DNA of 64,000 nt from Sphingobium sp. EP60837 (GCF_001658005.1 NZ_CP015987.1:248001-312000), one strand, 5' to 3'. Shown: positions 34,853 through 44,460, numbered from the stretch's first letter. Numbers and translations are program-made. The notes: a model not told the origin generated them from the letters alone.

Positions 34853-35965
34853 CTATGCGGAGGTGGCAGCTGAGTTCAGTAGCGCCCGGATAAGATCGCT
34901 TTGACGATTGATTCCGGTCTTGAGGAAGATGCTTTGAAGCTGCGATCGCACTGTGTTGCGGCTGATGCCGAGTTCGGTTGCCGCTTCCTCAAGGCTTGCG
35001 CCTTTTGCCAGCTTGCTTGCAAGCAGCGCCTCGGCCGCACTTAAGCCAAAAAGGCGGGCGAGCGTCTCTGCCGGCCACGCCGCCTGAGCCGCAGGGTCGC
35101 GGAGCACCAGGATCGCCGTCCGCCGGTTGGGCTGACGCAGCGGGAAATAGCCGGGGCCCGGCCGAACGATGATCGTAAGCGGCAAGGCATGATCGCGGCG
35201 AGAGAAAGCCATCGGCACATAATTTTGCAGATCCGGCTCCGGCGCCTGGGCAAGTGCGCAGCGTTTTATCTCGGCCAGGAGCGTGCGCGTCTCCTCCGCG
35301 CTTTCAGCTTGCAATCGGCTGCCCACGACGCGCAAGCCGCCGCCGGTCGCAAGCAGGTGGTCGGCAACATCGTTGGCCATCATCAACTCCGCATCACTGC
35401 TGACAAGAGCAGCGCCGATGCGGCTGGTGTTGAGCGCAAGATCACTTAACATGCCGCGCCGTGCCAGATCCATGATGCGGTAGTAAATCTGCAAGCTGCG
35501 GCACAATGGTTCGGACAGGGACCCAAGCAGCTCTTCCTGCGGCGCAGAAAGGGGCGCACTTTTACTCTGCTCCCACAATATGATCGCTGCACTGCGTTTC
35601 TGGCTATCGGCGACGGGCAGGAGCGTCACATGCGCGCCGCCAGCCAATGCGAACTTGTGGACGCCGCTGTTCCGTTCGAACGCTGCGCTGGCGAAGAAAG
35701 CTTCGATCTCCGCTGCCATCGCGTCATCTGAATAGGCGCCCACGACGACTCCATCGTGGGATGCACCCACCATCACCGCTGCATGGTCACAGCCGAAAAC
35801 CGCGCGCGCAGCATGCGTGAAGCTGACCCATGCGGGGACCTCCGAGGCACTCGCGTATAGTGTGTTCAGCAGCGTTTCGCGGGACTGCAATGTGCCAACA
35901 TCGGCAACTGGGAGGCGGCTGTTGGAGATAGCTTTGATCCTCGGATGGCGATCACGCCTAGGCAA
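34853..35965 (-). CDS. LuxR-family transcriptional regulator
   Basis: A 370-residue regulator. The C-terminal 65 residues form a LuxR-type HTH: LFGLSAAEALLASKLAKGAS, LEEAATELGISRNTVRSQLQ and IFLKTGINRQSDLIRALL. The N-terminal 250 residues contain PAS/GAF-like stretches but no receiver aspartate or autoinducer-binding signature I can point to, so it is probably a ligand- or partner-responsive activator. The frame begins with TTG at 35965; the exact start is uncertain. It is convergent with the deacylase and likely regulates the surrounding catabolic cluster. Confidence 0.82.
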   Translation of the reverse strand: MPRRDRHPRIKAISNSRLPVADVGTLQSRETLLNTLYASASEVPAWVSFTHAARAVFGCDHAAVMVGASHDGVVVGAYSDDAMAAEIEAFFASAAFERNSGVHKFALAGGAHVTLLPVADSQKRSAAIILWEQSKSAPLSAPQEELLGSLSEPLCRSLQIYYRIMDLARRGMLSDLALNTSRIGAALVSSDAELMMANDVADHLLATGGGLRVVGSRLQAESAEETRTLLAEIKRCALAQAPEPDLQNYVPMAFSRRDHALPLTIIVRPGPGYFPLRQPNRRTAILVLRDPAAQAAWPAETLARLFGLSAAEALLASKLAKGASLEEAATELGISRNTVRSQLQSIFLKTGINRQSDLIRALLNSAATSA

Positions 35966-36355
35966 TCGTCAGACGGGCTGATCCCACGTCTAGCATCCTC
36001 ATCATCCGGTGCAAGGGTCTGGCGCGCAACAGGCTAGCCTGATTGTTCGAGGGCAGCTGCGCCCAGTCCACCGTCGCTAACGGTCTATCCCTGGATTGGA
36101 CAGTCGCAACCGTCGCGAGGAGCCAGGACCTATGTCGCGTCGGCTCCGCGCCAAAAAAATTGGGCGATCAAGAAGATACGCAAGTTTTTTTAAGAGCAGA
36201 CGATATGAGATACGCGGCCTGTCCGGACGCAAGCCAACCGGAATTCGAATGGCGCCATTCGCCCCTCGTGCGCATAAGGACGCATTCGGCAACCGGTATT
36301 CGCCATGTCGGAGGTCTACCTGCACCGCCTATGCATATGTTCTTTCCTTCATTCC
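35966..36355. other. Gap between LuxR and GMC genes, nothing recognised
   Basis: 390 bases upstream of the LuxR gene and downstream of the GMC oxidoreductase. It contains an AAAAAAATTGGG stretch and a TTTTTTTAAGAG stretch, but no hairpin that I trust and no gene. Confidence 0.45.
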
Positions 36356-37957
36356 TCAACGCCCGGTGAATATCATATCTGCAGCCTTTTCCGCGATCAT
36401 GATGATTGTCGCGTTGGGATCGCCGGTGGTGATACGTGGCATGATTGATCCGTCGACGACCCGCAGCCCCTCGATTCCATGGACTTGCAGTCGCGCATCC
36501 ACGACGGCAAGCGCGTCCTGTCCCATGCGGCAGGTTCCGACCGCTTCATAATTGACGTTGCAGGTGCTGCGGAAAAAGGCGTCCAGGTCAGCGTCGCTCG
36601 TGCAGGACGCGCCCGGCACATATTCCTGCCCCCGCAAGTGGGCATAGGCGGGTTGCGCGAAAATCTCGCGCGCGATCCGGATGCCCCGGCGGAGCGCATC
36701 CCGATCCCGTTCCTCTGCAAGATAATTAGCATTGATAAGCGGCTTGTCCATGGGATCTGCAGAGCGCAGCTTCAATTCCCCCCGGCTCTCCGGCCGGGTG
36801 AGGATCACCAGCTTGGTGAAGCCATGTTCGCGCATCGGCCTGCCACCCGCGCCAAGCAGCATCGGGAGGTAATAATATTTCAGATCGAGTTCGTCATGCC
36901 CCGGCGCACCCGAGCGCAGATAAGCGACCGCATCGGTGCCGCTGCCGGAGAGCGGGCCGCCGCGCGTGATCATGTAGCGCAAGGCGGCGGCGGCCATCCT
37001 GATAGGACTGGCCGCTAATTTATAGTCGGAGATGGGCTCTGGACAGCCGATCTGAACTTGCGTTCCAATATGGTCATGAAGATTCTGGCCGACGCCTTTG
37101 AGGTCGATGACGGTGTTGATCCCGAGCGAATTCAGATGATCGCCATCACCAATGCCGGAAAGCATCAACAACTGGGCCGACTGGAACGTGCCCCCGCTCA
37201 CGATCACCTCGCGCGCGGCGCGGACCTGGCGGGTCTCCCTGCCCTGCCGATATTCGACGCCGACAGCGCGCTGGCCGTGCAGCAGCAGCCGGGTCACATG
37301 CGCCCTCGTGCGGACGATGAGGTTGCGCCGTCCTCGCACCGGATGCAGATACGCGACGGCGGTGCTCATCCGGCGGCCGTTGCGGATGGTATGTTCAGAG
37401 GGCCCAAAACCTTCTGGCGCCGCGCCATTCTGATCATCGCTATAGGGATAACCAGCCTGCTGCGCGGCTTCGATCCACGCATGTTGGCCGGGGTTGCGGA
37501 TCTCTGCGCGCGTCACCGGTAACGGGCCGCTGCCGCCGTGGAAATGGTCTTCGCCATGGGCACTGCACTCGGCGCGCCTGAAATAGGGCAGCACCTCTTC
37601 ATAGGACCAGCCGCTGTTCCCGAGGTTCGCCCAACCGTTAAAAACCTCGGGACTGCCACGGCTGTAGCACATACCGTTGATGGAACTGCTGCCGCCAAGC
37701 ACCTTGCCCCGTGCATCAGCCAGGATGCGATTGTCGAGATGCCGCTGCGGCGTGGTCTGATAGTGCCAGCTTGCCATCCCACCTTGCAACATAGGGAAGA
37801 AACCGGCGGGAATATGGATCAGTGGGTTGCGATCGCGCCCACCCGCTTCGAGGAGAAGGACCCGAACGGCCGCGTCCGCCGAAAGCCGGTTCGCAAGAAC
37901 GCATCCCGCCGAGCCCGCGCCCACGATGATATAGTCGAATTCCGTGCCTAATTTCAT
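36356..37957 (-). CDS. GMC-family flavoprotein oxidoreductase (choline dehydrogenase-like)
   Basis: A 533-residue FAD enzyme. The ADP-binding motif is YIIVGAGSAGCVLANRLS (residues 9-26); the second GMC signature is GKVLGGSSSINGMCY (about 83-97) and the third is GTFQSAQLLMLSGIG. The C-terminal FAD/substrate segment DPNATIIMIAEKAADMI is intact. The usual catalytic histidine of the Y-H-P-V-G-T-C-R-M-G motif is replaced: the sequence is NYEAVGTCRMG, with glutamate. It probably oxidises an alcohol to an aldehyde or acid. Ribosome site GGAG. It is followed upstream by RidA on the same strand. Confidence 0.9.
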   Translation of the reverse strand: MKLGTEFDYIIVGAGSAGCVLANRLSADAAVRVLLLEAGGRDRNPLIHIPAGFFPMLQGGMASWHYQTTPQRHLDNRILADARGKVLGGSSSINGMCYSRGSPEVFNGWANLGNSGWSYEEVLPYFRRAECSAHGEDHFHGGSGPLPVTRAEIRNPGQHAWIEAAQQAGYPYSDDQNGAAPEGFGPSEHTIRNGRRMSTAVAYLHPVRGRRNLIVRTRAHVTRLLLHGQRAVGVEYRQGRETRQVRAAREVIVSGGTFQSAQLLMLSGIGDGDHLNSLGINTVIDLKGVGQNLHDHIGTQVQIGCPEPISDYKLAASPIRMAAAALRYMITRGGPLSGSGTDAVAYLRSGAPGHDELDLKYYYLPMLLGAGGRPMREHGFTKLVILTRPESRGELKLRSADPMDKPLINANYLAEERDRDALRRGIRIAREIFAQPAYAHLRGQEYVPGASCTSDADLDAFFRSTCNVNYEAVGTCRMGQDALAVVDARLQVHGIEGLRVVDGSIMPRITTGDPNATIIMIAEKAADMIFTGR

Positions 37958-38004
37958 GCAGTCGCTCCAAGAGGAGAGGAATGGAAATGCCGAGAAAGTC
38001 GGCG

Positions 38005-38379
38005 CTATACGGCATGGGGCAGCAGGGCGACGGCCTTGATCTCGACGATCGAGCGGGGATGGCCCAGCGCGCTAACGCCGATCGCGGTCCAGCAGGTGCT
38101 CCCGCCCTGCATGAACGCGGACTTCGCGGCTATGAAACCGTCCATGTGCGCAGGATAGCCGACATGGAAAGAGGTGAGATCCACGATATCGCTAGCGCCG
38201 CATCCGTGGCGGCGCAGAACCTCCCCCAGCGCGGCGAAGGCCAGCTCATACTGGCGGGATGGATCGGGTGCGACGCTGCCATCGGCCTCTATCCCGATCT
38301 GGCCTGAGCAAAATAAGATGCGGTCAGCGATGCGTGCCTCGCAATAACCATAGCTGGCGGCGGCATCGGTATCGGACAT
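38005..38379 (-). CDS. RidA/YjgF family enamine-imine deaminase-like protein
   Basis: A 124-residue Rid protein: ILFCSGQIGIEADGSVAPD, QYELAFAALGEVLRRHGC and the C-terminal IVEIKAVALLPHA. RidA proteins form trimers and hydrolyse reactive enamines and imines made by PLP enzymes and amino-acid oxidases. The arginine that binds the carboxylate in true RidA (near residue 105) is not obvious here, so it may be a Rid subfamily member with another substrate. Strong ribosome site GGAGAGGG. It is divergent from the TonB receptor and lies upstream of the GMC gene, consistent with detoxifying an imine in this pathway. Confidence 0.82.
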   Translation of the reverse strand: MSDTDAAASYGYCEARIADRILFCSGQIGIEADGSVAPDPSRQYELAFAALGEVLRRHGCGASDIVDLTSFHVGYPAHMDGFIAAKSAFMQGGSTCWTAIGVSALGHPRSIVEIKAVALLPHAV

Positions 38380-38459
38380 GTTTTCCCTCTCCTTTTTTCC
38401 ATGACTTACGGGCGCCGGGCGCGATCAGCGGTGGCAGAGCGATCATGATAGCCGGGATA

Positions 38460-38484
38460 CAAACACTACACAATGTCTTGTTTG
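38460..38484. promoter_or_regulatory. Candidate operator between RidA and TonB receptor
   Basis: CAAACA and TGTTTG form the outer arms, with inner ACA and TGT in register: 18 of 25 positions are symmetric. It lies between the divergent starts at 38379 and 38561, where a single regulator (the TetR at 40881 or the LuxR at 34853) could act on both promoters. Confidence 0.4.
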
Positions 38485-38560
38485 CACGTGAGCTCTGTGC
38501 CAGCATGCAAAGAATCAGGAGTGATAAGCCGCATCGGCTACGCAAAGAGAGGGGAATGTC

Positions 38561-40891
38561 ATGATGTTACGGCGTTTATCACGCAATCTGTTGCTTTCTG
38601 GCGCGGCGTTGAGCGCGATTTGCGGCGCGGCCCGGGCGGCGGAAGCGCAGGCGGAAAAGCCGGTGGTTCAGGCCGATGCTCAACTCGGCACCATTGTCGT
38701 GACTGCCCGCCGGACACGCGAAAATCTTCAGGAAACACCGGTGGCCGTGACCGCCCTGACCGGCGAAATGCTAGACAAGCTTAATATCCGCGATGTGGTG
38801 GCGACGGCACAATTCACCCCGAATCTCGGCATCAGTGCGCAGCCCGCGTCGATTACCGCCGCGTCGATATTTATTCGCGGCATCGGCAACGCATCGCCCA
38901 GTGCAGTGTCGGAACAGGGCGTCGGCATCTATCTTGATGGCGTCTATATTGCGCGATCGGCCGGGGCGATCTTTGACCTGGTCGATCTGGAGCGCATCGA
39001 AGTGCTGCGCGGCCCCCAGGGCACGCTGTTCGGGCGCAACAGTGTGGGCGGCGCGATCCAACTCGTCAGCCGCAAGCCCACCGACGATCCGGGCTTCGAG
39101 GGGAAAGCGAGTTATGGCACGTTCGACGACTGGTTCGCCCGCGCGCGGTTCGATACCGGCCTAATCGGCAACATGCCGATCAAAGCTACGGTCTCCTACA
39201 TGCATCGGCAGAAAAACGGCTATTTCGACAATAGTCTGGCTCCCTCAAGCAAAGATCCCGGCGCACTCAACAGTGATGCCGTCACCGCTGCTGTCCAGGG
39301 TGATTTCGGCAAGCTAACCGTCAACTACGGTTTCGACTATAATGTCCGTGAAGGTGCTCCGACGTTCTTCCAGGTCATCAACGCAACGGATGATCTTCGT
39401 ACCTATTATGGAAATTCGCAGGCTCTTGGCGGCTCAGCATTTCAGATCGGTCGAAAAGGACTGCGCCGGGGTGAACAACAACCGGCCATCGACCTAAACG
39501 GCAACCCGAGCTTCAGCGTCAAGGCGAGGGTTTACGGCCATGCCCTGACGCTCAATTATCAGCTTATCCCCGCGCTCGCGATCAAATCGATCACGGCCCA
39601 TCGCGCCTATCGCCAGGATGGCGCCAACGGCCTGTCGGGCACCGGGCAGTTGCTGGGCTTCACCTTAAGCCCGCTGCTGTTCATCGACGGCACCATCCTG
39701 CCTACCGGGGTCCAGCCGGTGACGCCCTATGACGGCTACACTACGCAGCGTCAGCGTCAGTTTTCTCAGGAAGTGCAGTTGCTGGGTGAATCGGGGGCGT
39801 TCAAATATGTCGGTGGCGCCTTTTATTTTCATGAAAAGTCGTCCGAAGCCAATTATCAACAGTTGACCTTCGTGCTTCCCGGTGGCGATGCGGGTGTAAA
39901 TCTTTCGCCACTACAGGCCTTTCATGGCAAGGCACGTTCCTATGCCGTTTTCGGCCAGCTCAGCTATTCGCCAAGCAGCAATTTGGAACTGACCGGCGGC
40001 GCCCGTTATACAAAGGACAGGAAATGGCTGATGCTTGCCGGTGATGTGCAACCCAACCTCGACGGACAGGTATCCTATAACAACTTCTCTTGGTTGATTT
40101 CCGCCAATTACAAGCTGCGTCAGGACTTGATGACCTATGCCCGCGTGTCGAGCGGTTACCGCGCTGGGGGCATCAATCCGTCCGCCTCGGAGATCAACAT
40201 CTTCGCGCCGGAAAAGGCCATATCCTATGAAGCCGGCGTGAAGGCCGAATGGTTTGATCGCCGCCTGCGCACCAATCTTTCGGCCTTCTATGTGGATTAT
40301 AAAAATCTGCAGATCCCGCAATTTCTGGCGGGCACCGGCGGGGCGACATCGACTATCGCCAATGCAGGCCGAGTCGCCTATCGCGGGGTGGAAGCCGAAC
40401 TCACCGCCATCCCTGTCCCTGGCCTGACGATCGACGGTTCGGTTGGCTATACCTCACCCAAATATAAGAGCTATCTCTACCGTAATCCCGTTTCGGACGC
40501 GGTGATCAATGTCGCGTCTGAAGCACGCATGTCGCAGACCGCCAAATTGAACACGCATGCGGGCGCGCAATATGAACATGAATTGGCCATCGGTACCTTG
40601 TCGCTGCGCGCCGACTATTCCTATCGCAGCACCGTCTATTGGTTCACGCTGGACCGGATCAATCCCTTCAATCGCGATATCCGCTCACGCCCGGACCATA
40701 ATCTGCGCGCCCGCATCTCGCTGAGCGATGTCGCAGTCGGCGGCGGCAAGCTGGACCTGGGCTTCTGGGGCGACAATCTGACCAACGACCGCAATATCGA
40801 TTTCGGTATCGACTTCGGCAGTCTTGGCTATGGCAGCGCCTCCTTTAAGAAGAAGCGCACTTTCGGCGTAGACGCAAAGCTCAGCTATTGA
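38561..40891 (+). CDS. TonB-dependent receptor
   Basis: A 776-residue outer-membrane receptor starting at 38561 or the adjacent ATG at 38564 (GAGAGGGGA upstream), with a signal peptide ending ARAAEAQ. TIVVTARRTRENLQETPVAV is the TonB-box region; plug motifs are GVGIYLDGVYIAR and RIEVLRGPQGTLFGRNSVGG. The barrel ends FGVDAKLSY. Its stop overlaps the end of the convergent TetR gene by 11 bases. It presumably imports the substrate handled by the deacylase, GMC and oxidase enzymes around it. Confidence 0.92.
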   Translation: MMLRRLSRNLLLSGAALSAICGAARAAEAQAEKPVVQADAQLGTIVVTARRTRENLQETPVAVTALTGEMLDKLNIRDVVATAQFTPNLGISAQPASITAASIFIRGIGNASPSAVSEQGVGIYLDGVYIARSAGAIFDLVDLERIEVLRGPQGTLFGRNSVGGAIQLVSRKPTDDPGFEGKASYGTFDDWFARARFDTGLIGNMPIKATVSYMHRQKNGYFDNSLAPSSKDPGALNSDAVTAAVQGDFGKLTVNYGFDYNVREGAPTFFQVINATDDLRTYYGNSQALGGSAFQIGRKGLRRGEQQPAIDLNGNPSFSVKARVYGHALTLNYQLIPALAIKSITAHRAYRQDGANGLSGTGQLLGFTLSPLLFIDGTILPTGVQPVTPYDGYTTQRQRQFSQEVQLLGESGAFKYVGGAFYFHEKSSEANYQQLTFVLPGGDAGVNLSPLQAFHGKARSYAVFGQLSYSPSSNLELTGGARYTKDRKWLMLAGDVQPNLDGQVSYNNFSWLISANYKLRQDLMTYARVSSGYRAGGINPSASEINIFAPEKAISYEAGVKAEWFDRRLRTNLSAFYVDYKNLQIPQFLAGTGGATSTIANAGRVAYRGVEAELTAIPVPGLTIDGSVGYTSPKYKSYLYRNPVSDAVINVASEARMSQTAKLNTHAGAQYEHELAIGTLSLRADYSYRSTVYWFTLDRINPFNRDIRSRPDHNLRARISLSDVAVGGGKLDLGFWGDNLTNDRNIDFGIDFGSLGYGSASFKKKRTFGVDAKLSY

Positions 40892-41498
40892 CGCTAACCG
40901 GGATGGGGCCGCGCTCATCGCGGTCCCCTCGTGCTTCGCAACCGGCAATCAGCAGGTCGACAAGTTGACGCACATAGGCATCGGACGGCTGGTCCTTGGC
41001 GATCACGATCAGGCCCGCGATCGAAGTGAACAGGGTCGTGATAACCATCAGCGTGTTCACTTCCGCACGGATCTTTCCCTCTTGTTGGGCGACATCGAGC
41101 GGGCCGACCATCTCTTCGGAGATCGCGCGCCACTGGCGCAGCGTTTCCTCATTCACGAAGCCGGAGCCGAGATGGGCGATCAAGCCATTGATGGCGATTT
41201 CGTCAGGGCGCACCGAAAAGTCGCGAAAGGCGATGGCAATGACATGCAGATGCTCGCGCCAGTCGGCACGCGGCTTCACCCGGAAGGTCGCATTATGCGC
41301 CGTCAGCGCTTCGACGATCAACGCTTCGCGCGTCGGCCAGCGGGCGTAAAGGGTCGAGCGCGCAATGCCCGCCTGCTCCGCGACGTCCTGCATCGTGAAC
41401 TCGGTCTCGCCGTTCTTGATGAACTGCAAGACGGTGGCGGCAACCGTCTGCCTGACCCTTTCCGTGCGCCCACCAGGGCGAATGCTGCCGCGCGTCAT
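40881..41498 (-). CDS. TetR family transcriptional regulator
   Basis: A 205-residue repressor. The HTH covers RVRQTVAATVLQFIKNGETE and FTMQDVAEQAGIARSTLYAR, then W-P-T-R-E-A-L. The C-terminal ligand domain matches the TetR_C type with a conserved WRAISEEMVGP. It is divergent from the MFS transporter (80 bases between starts) and convergent with the TonB receptor, so it most likely controls the transporter and the cluster. The inducer is unknown. Confidence 0.9.
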   Translation of the reverse strand: MTRGSIRPGGRTERVRQTVAATVLQFIKNGETEFTMQDVAEQAGIARSTLYARWPTREALIVEALTAHNATFRVKPRADWREHLHVIAIAFRDFSVRPDEIAINGLIAHLGSGFVNEETLRQWRAISEEMVGPLDVAQQEGKIRAEVNTLMVITTLFTSIAGLIVIAKDQPSDAYVRQLVDLLIAGCEARGDRDERGPIPVSVNS

Positions 41499-41578
41499 GC
41501 GCCCTCATATCGAGCCGCGGCCAGCAGATTCAAGAGCAAATCGCCCGATGCCACAAGCAATCGGAATGAAGGAAATAC

Positions 41579-42847
41579 ATGGTGAAGTACGGCAAAGGCA
41601 ATGCCTCCCTTGGCTCCGATCCGTGGGGGGTGATGGTGGTTCTGTCCGTCATCGCCTTCCTCCTGATTGGTGGCATGCTGACGTCGCTCACCGTCTATAT
41701 GTCCGTCATGCAGCCCCTTTTCCTCTGGGGCGAAGCTGAAATGGGCGCCGGGCCGGTGGCGCTGCTGCTCGGCATGAGCGCGGGCAATCTTTGCGCTGGC
41801 CGGACGATGCGGGCAGTCGGCGTCAGGAGGCTGTTCGCCTTTGGGGTTGGCATGGCGGTTTGCGGCTGGGTCACGGCAGGCTTCACCTGGACTTTGGCGT
41901 CCTTCATGGCGGCGATGGCGCTGGCGGGCTTGGGCGTCGGCATGGCCACGATCGTCCCCGGCATCGCGGTCATCTCGCAGAGCTTCCACCGGCACAGGGG
42001 GCTGGCCATTGCGCTCTTCATAGGCGGTTGTGCGCTTGCCAGTGCAACCATGCCGATGATCAGCGGGCGGCTGATCGCGGCATTGGGCTGGCGCGAGACA
42101 TTCTGGACCATCGGCGCGGCGGCGGGCTTGATATGTACAGGGCTAGTGTATGTCCTTCCGTGCACCCGATGCGGCCCCTCCGATGGAGACGGTGCGGAGG
42201 ACCTCGGCCTGACAAGAGAACAGGCCCTGAGGAAGCCCGGCTACTGGTTGCTGGCCATCGTTCTCACGATCAGCCAATTGTCCTTGAATGCCATTCTTTT
42301 CAACCTGATCGCCTATCTTCGGCACAGCGGCTTCGATCATGCGGACGCGGTCACCGTCTATAGCGTCGCCAATTTCATGAGCCTGCCGGGACTCCTGATC
42401 GGCGGGATGGCCTCCGACCGGATCAGCGCCCGCATCCTCCTGCCCGTCATCCTCGCCTTGCAGGCAGCAGGCACGCTAGCCTTGCTGGGGGCCGGCGGCG
42501 ATCCTCTGTGGCAGGGCCGGACTGCGATCGCGCTTTTCATCATGCTCTGGGGTAGCGTGGCCGGTTTGCCGGCACAGGCGGGATCCATGCTGCTGACCGA
42601 AATGATCGGCCAGCGCGCCTATCCCGCGATGTTGGGGATCATCTTCACCATTAACGGCTTTGTCGGCGCACTGGCGCCGGTAGCGGTCGGGTGGGCCTTT
42701 GAGGCGAGCGGGAGCTATGCCTTACCGGTCTTCTGCTTTGGCTTGCTGACCCTGCTCGCGGGCTTCGCCTCGCTTTTCTGCCGCAGTGACCTGTTCGTGG
42801 CGCCAAGGCAGCACGCGCCAACTGACAGAATTTTCGCTGGAGATTGA
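41579..42847 (+). CDS. Major facilitator superfamily transporter
   Basis: A 422-residue inner-membrane carrier with about twelve hydrophobic segments (for example VVLSVIAFLLIGGMLTSLTV, ALAGLGVGMATIVPGIAVI, TIGAAAGLICTGLVYVLP). It resembles the oxalate/formate-antiporter-like and monocarboxylate groups of MFS, in the 12-helix layout. Start at 41579 with AAGGAA. It lies five bases before the flavoprotein oxidase gene, so the pair is co-transcribed and it may carry the oxidase's substrate across the inner membrane after TonB-dependent entry. Confidence 0.88.
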   Translation: MVKYGKGNASLGSDPWGVMVVLSVIAFLLIGGMLTSLTVYMSVMQPLFLWGEAEMGAGPVALLLGMSAGNLCAGRTMRAVGVRRLFAFGVGMAVCGWVTAGFTWTLASFMAAMALAGLGVGMATIVPGIAVISQSFHRHRGLAIALFIGGCALASATMPMISGRLIAALGWRETFWTIGAAAGLICTGLVYVLPCTRCGPSDGDGAEDLGLTREQALRKPGYWLLAIVLTISQLSLNAILFNLIAYLRHSGFDHADAVTVYSVANFMSLPGLLIGGMASDRISARILLPVILALQAAGTLALLGAGGDPLWQGRTAIALFIMLWGSVAGLPAQAGSMLLTEMIGQRAYPAMLGIIFTINGFVGALAPVAVGWAFEASGSYALPVFCFGLLTLLAGFASLFCRSDLFVAPRQHAPTDRIFAGD

Positions 42848-42851
42848 GTAG

Positions 42852-44168
42852 ATGCAGAACAGAGCCGTCTTCGAACGGGGCGAGATTCCGATATCCGCCA
42901 GTGGCTGGACCAAGCCGCAAGGTCTCGCGCCCAACTGGCCCGCGCTGACGGAAACGGTTTCCACCGATGTCGCTGTCATCGGCGCTGGCCTTGCAGGGTC
43001 ATCCCTCGCGCTGCATCTGGCGGAAGCGGGTATTTCAGTCACCGTGCTGGAGGCACGCCAGCCCGGCTGGGGAGCATCGGGCCGCAACGCAGGGCACGTC
43101 CTTCCGATCCTGCGCGACATGCGCGTGTTCCGTCGTTTTTCGGACGAGGGCCGGCGATTTCTGGACCTATTCCGCGAACATCACACCATCCCCTTCGATC
43201 TGGCTACCCGCTACGCGATCGACTGCGATGCCGTCCGCTCCGGATATATCAACGGGATGAAGACCCGGCGGACCTTTAAAGGATTTCTGCGGGAATTTTC
43301 CTATCTGGAAGACTATGGCCTGCAAAAGCTGGTCCGCATGTCAGGGAATGACATGAAGGCCCGTATCGGATCGGCCGCCTATCCTTACGGCGTGCTGTTC
43401 GAAGATGGCGGCCGTATCAATCCCTATCTCTTCACCAATGGCATGGTTGCAGTAGCCGCGCGGCTCGGGGCGCGTATTCATGGCGATAGCGAGGCGCTGG
43501 CGCTGGAGCGGGCCGGCGAGCGCTGGCGCATCCGCACGCGGACCGGCAGCGTGCTGGCGGAGCGCATCGTGTTCTGCACCAATGCCTATCCAACAGGGGT
43601 CGAACCCACGTTCCGAAAAGCTTTTTATCCGCTGACCGCCTATGCCCTCACCACCAGGCCGCTACCGGCAGGGGCGCTTGACCATATTCTCCCGGGCGGC
43701 GGCACTTTCGCGCAGGCGCCGATCGATCTCAATCCGATGGTTCGTGATCGCCATGGCCGGCTCATCCTCTCATCGATCCCGCGGGTCGGCGGCGCGCATG
43801 ATGCGTCATGGCATTTTCAGTCACAGTTGCGCTGGCTGCATCGCATCTGGCCGGGAACGCGCGGCATGAGGATCGAGATGGAGGATTATTGGACGGGCCG
43901 GGTTGCCTTGCGGAAGGCGCAGTTCCCCGGCGTGTTTGAGCTTGGCAAAGGCATTTTCGGGCTGATGTATTTCAACGCCTGGGGCAATGTCATGGCGCCC
44001 CTGATGGGCAAGATTCTTGCCAGCGGACTGGCGCGCGACGACATAGCGAGCCTGCCCTTCCCGGTCGAGCGGCCCGAGCCAGTGTCGTTCAACCGCAAAT
44101 ATGAGGTGCTGATTCGCCACATTTTGATCCCGGCTGCGCGGACGGCGCAACGATGGGGGTTTCTCTAG
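42852..44168 (+). CDS. FAD-dependent oxidoreductase (DAO family)
   Basis: A 438-residue flavoprotein of the D-amino-acid-oxidase/PuuB-like family. The FAD-binding motif is VAVIGAGLAGSSLALHLAEA (about 41-60), followed by GWGASGRNAGHV (about 75-86), typical of amine and glutamylputrescine oxidases. The C-terminus has the second FAD contact around MYFNAWGNVMAPLMG. It would oxidise a C-N bond to an imine and yield ammonia and a carbonyl, which fits the nearby RidA. Preceded by GGAG within the end of the MFS gene. The sequence after it, 44169-44460, shows no gene I recognise. Confidence 0.87.
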   Translation: MQNRAVFERGEIPISASGWTKPQGLAPNWPALTETVSTDVAVIGAGLAGSSLALHLAEAGISVTVLEARQPGWGASGRNAGHVLPILRDMRVFRRFSDEGRRFLDLFREHHTIPFDLATRYAIDCDAVRSGYINGMKTRRTFKGFLREFSYLEDYGLQKLVRMSGNDMKARIGSAAYPYGVLFEDGGRINPYLFTNGMVAVAARLGARIHGDSEALALERAGERWRIRTRTGSVLAERIVFCTNAYPTGVEPTFRKAFYPLTAYALTTRPLPAGALDHILPGGGTFAQAPIDLNPMVRDRHGRLILSSIPRVGGAHDASWHFQSQLRWLHRIWPGTRGMRIEMEDYWTGRVALRKAQFPGVFELGKGIFGLMYFNAWGNVMAPLMGKILASGLARDDIASLPFPVERPEPVSFNRKYEVLIRHILIPAARTAQRWGFL

Positions 44169-44460
44169 CTGATGATATTGAGGTGTGCCTGAATCGGCGT
44201 TCTTTGCTGGGCTACCGTCCCCACTCCTTGGTGCAAGGGCAAAGCAGCAAAGTGTTGAGGCAACGGTTCCTTCCCGGACATTGGACGCCAGCGTAGCAGA
44301 ACGACAAGTAGATCACGATAAAGGTTGGCGAACATGCGCCCGGTCGGCAAAGTTCGCCGTCCAATGACCGGGGATGCTTTACCCGGAAGAGCTTGCGGGT
44401 CAGGTCCGGACGATCGATCGTAATGCGGGTAGTAGAACCACAGCGCCGAGACGACACTGT

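Noticed and set aside
36150..36195. A-run and T-run near 36154-36191 considered as a terminator for the GMC gene
   Set aside because: The runs are not joined by a stable GC stem, so intrinsic termination is not supported.
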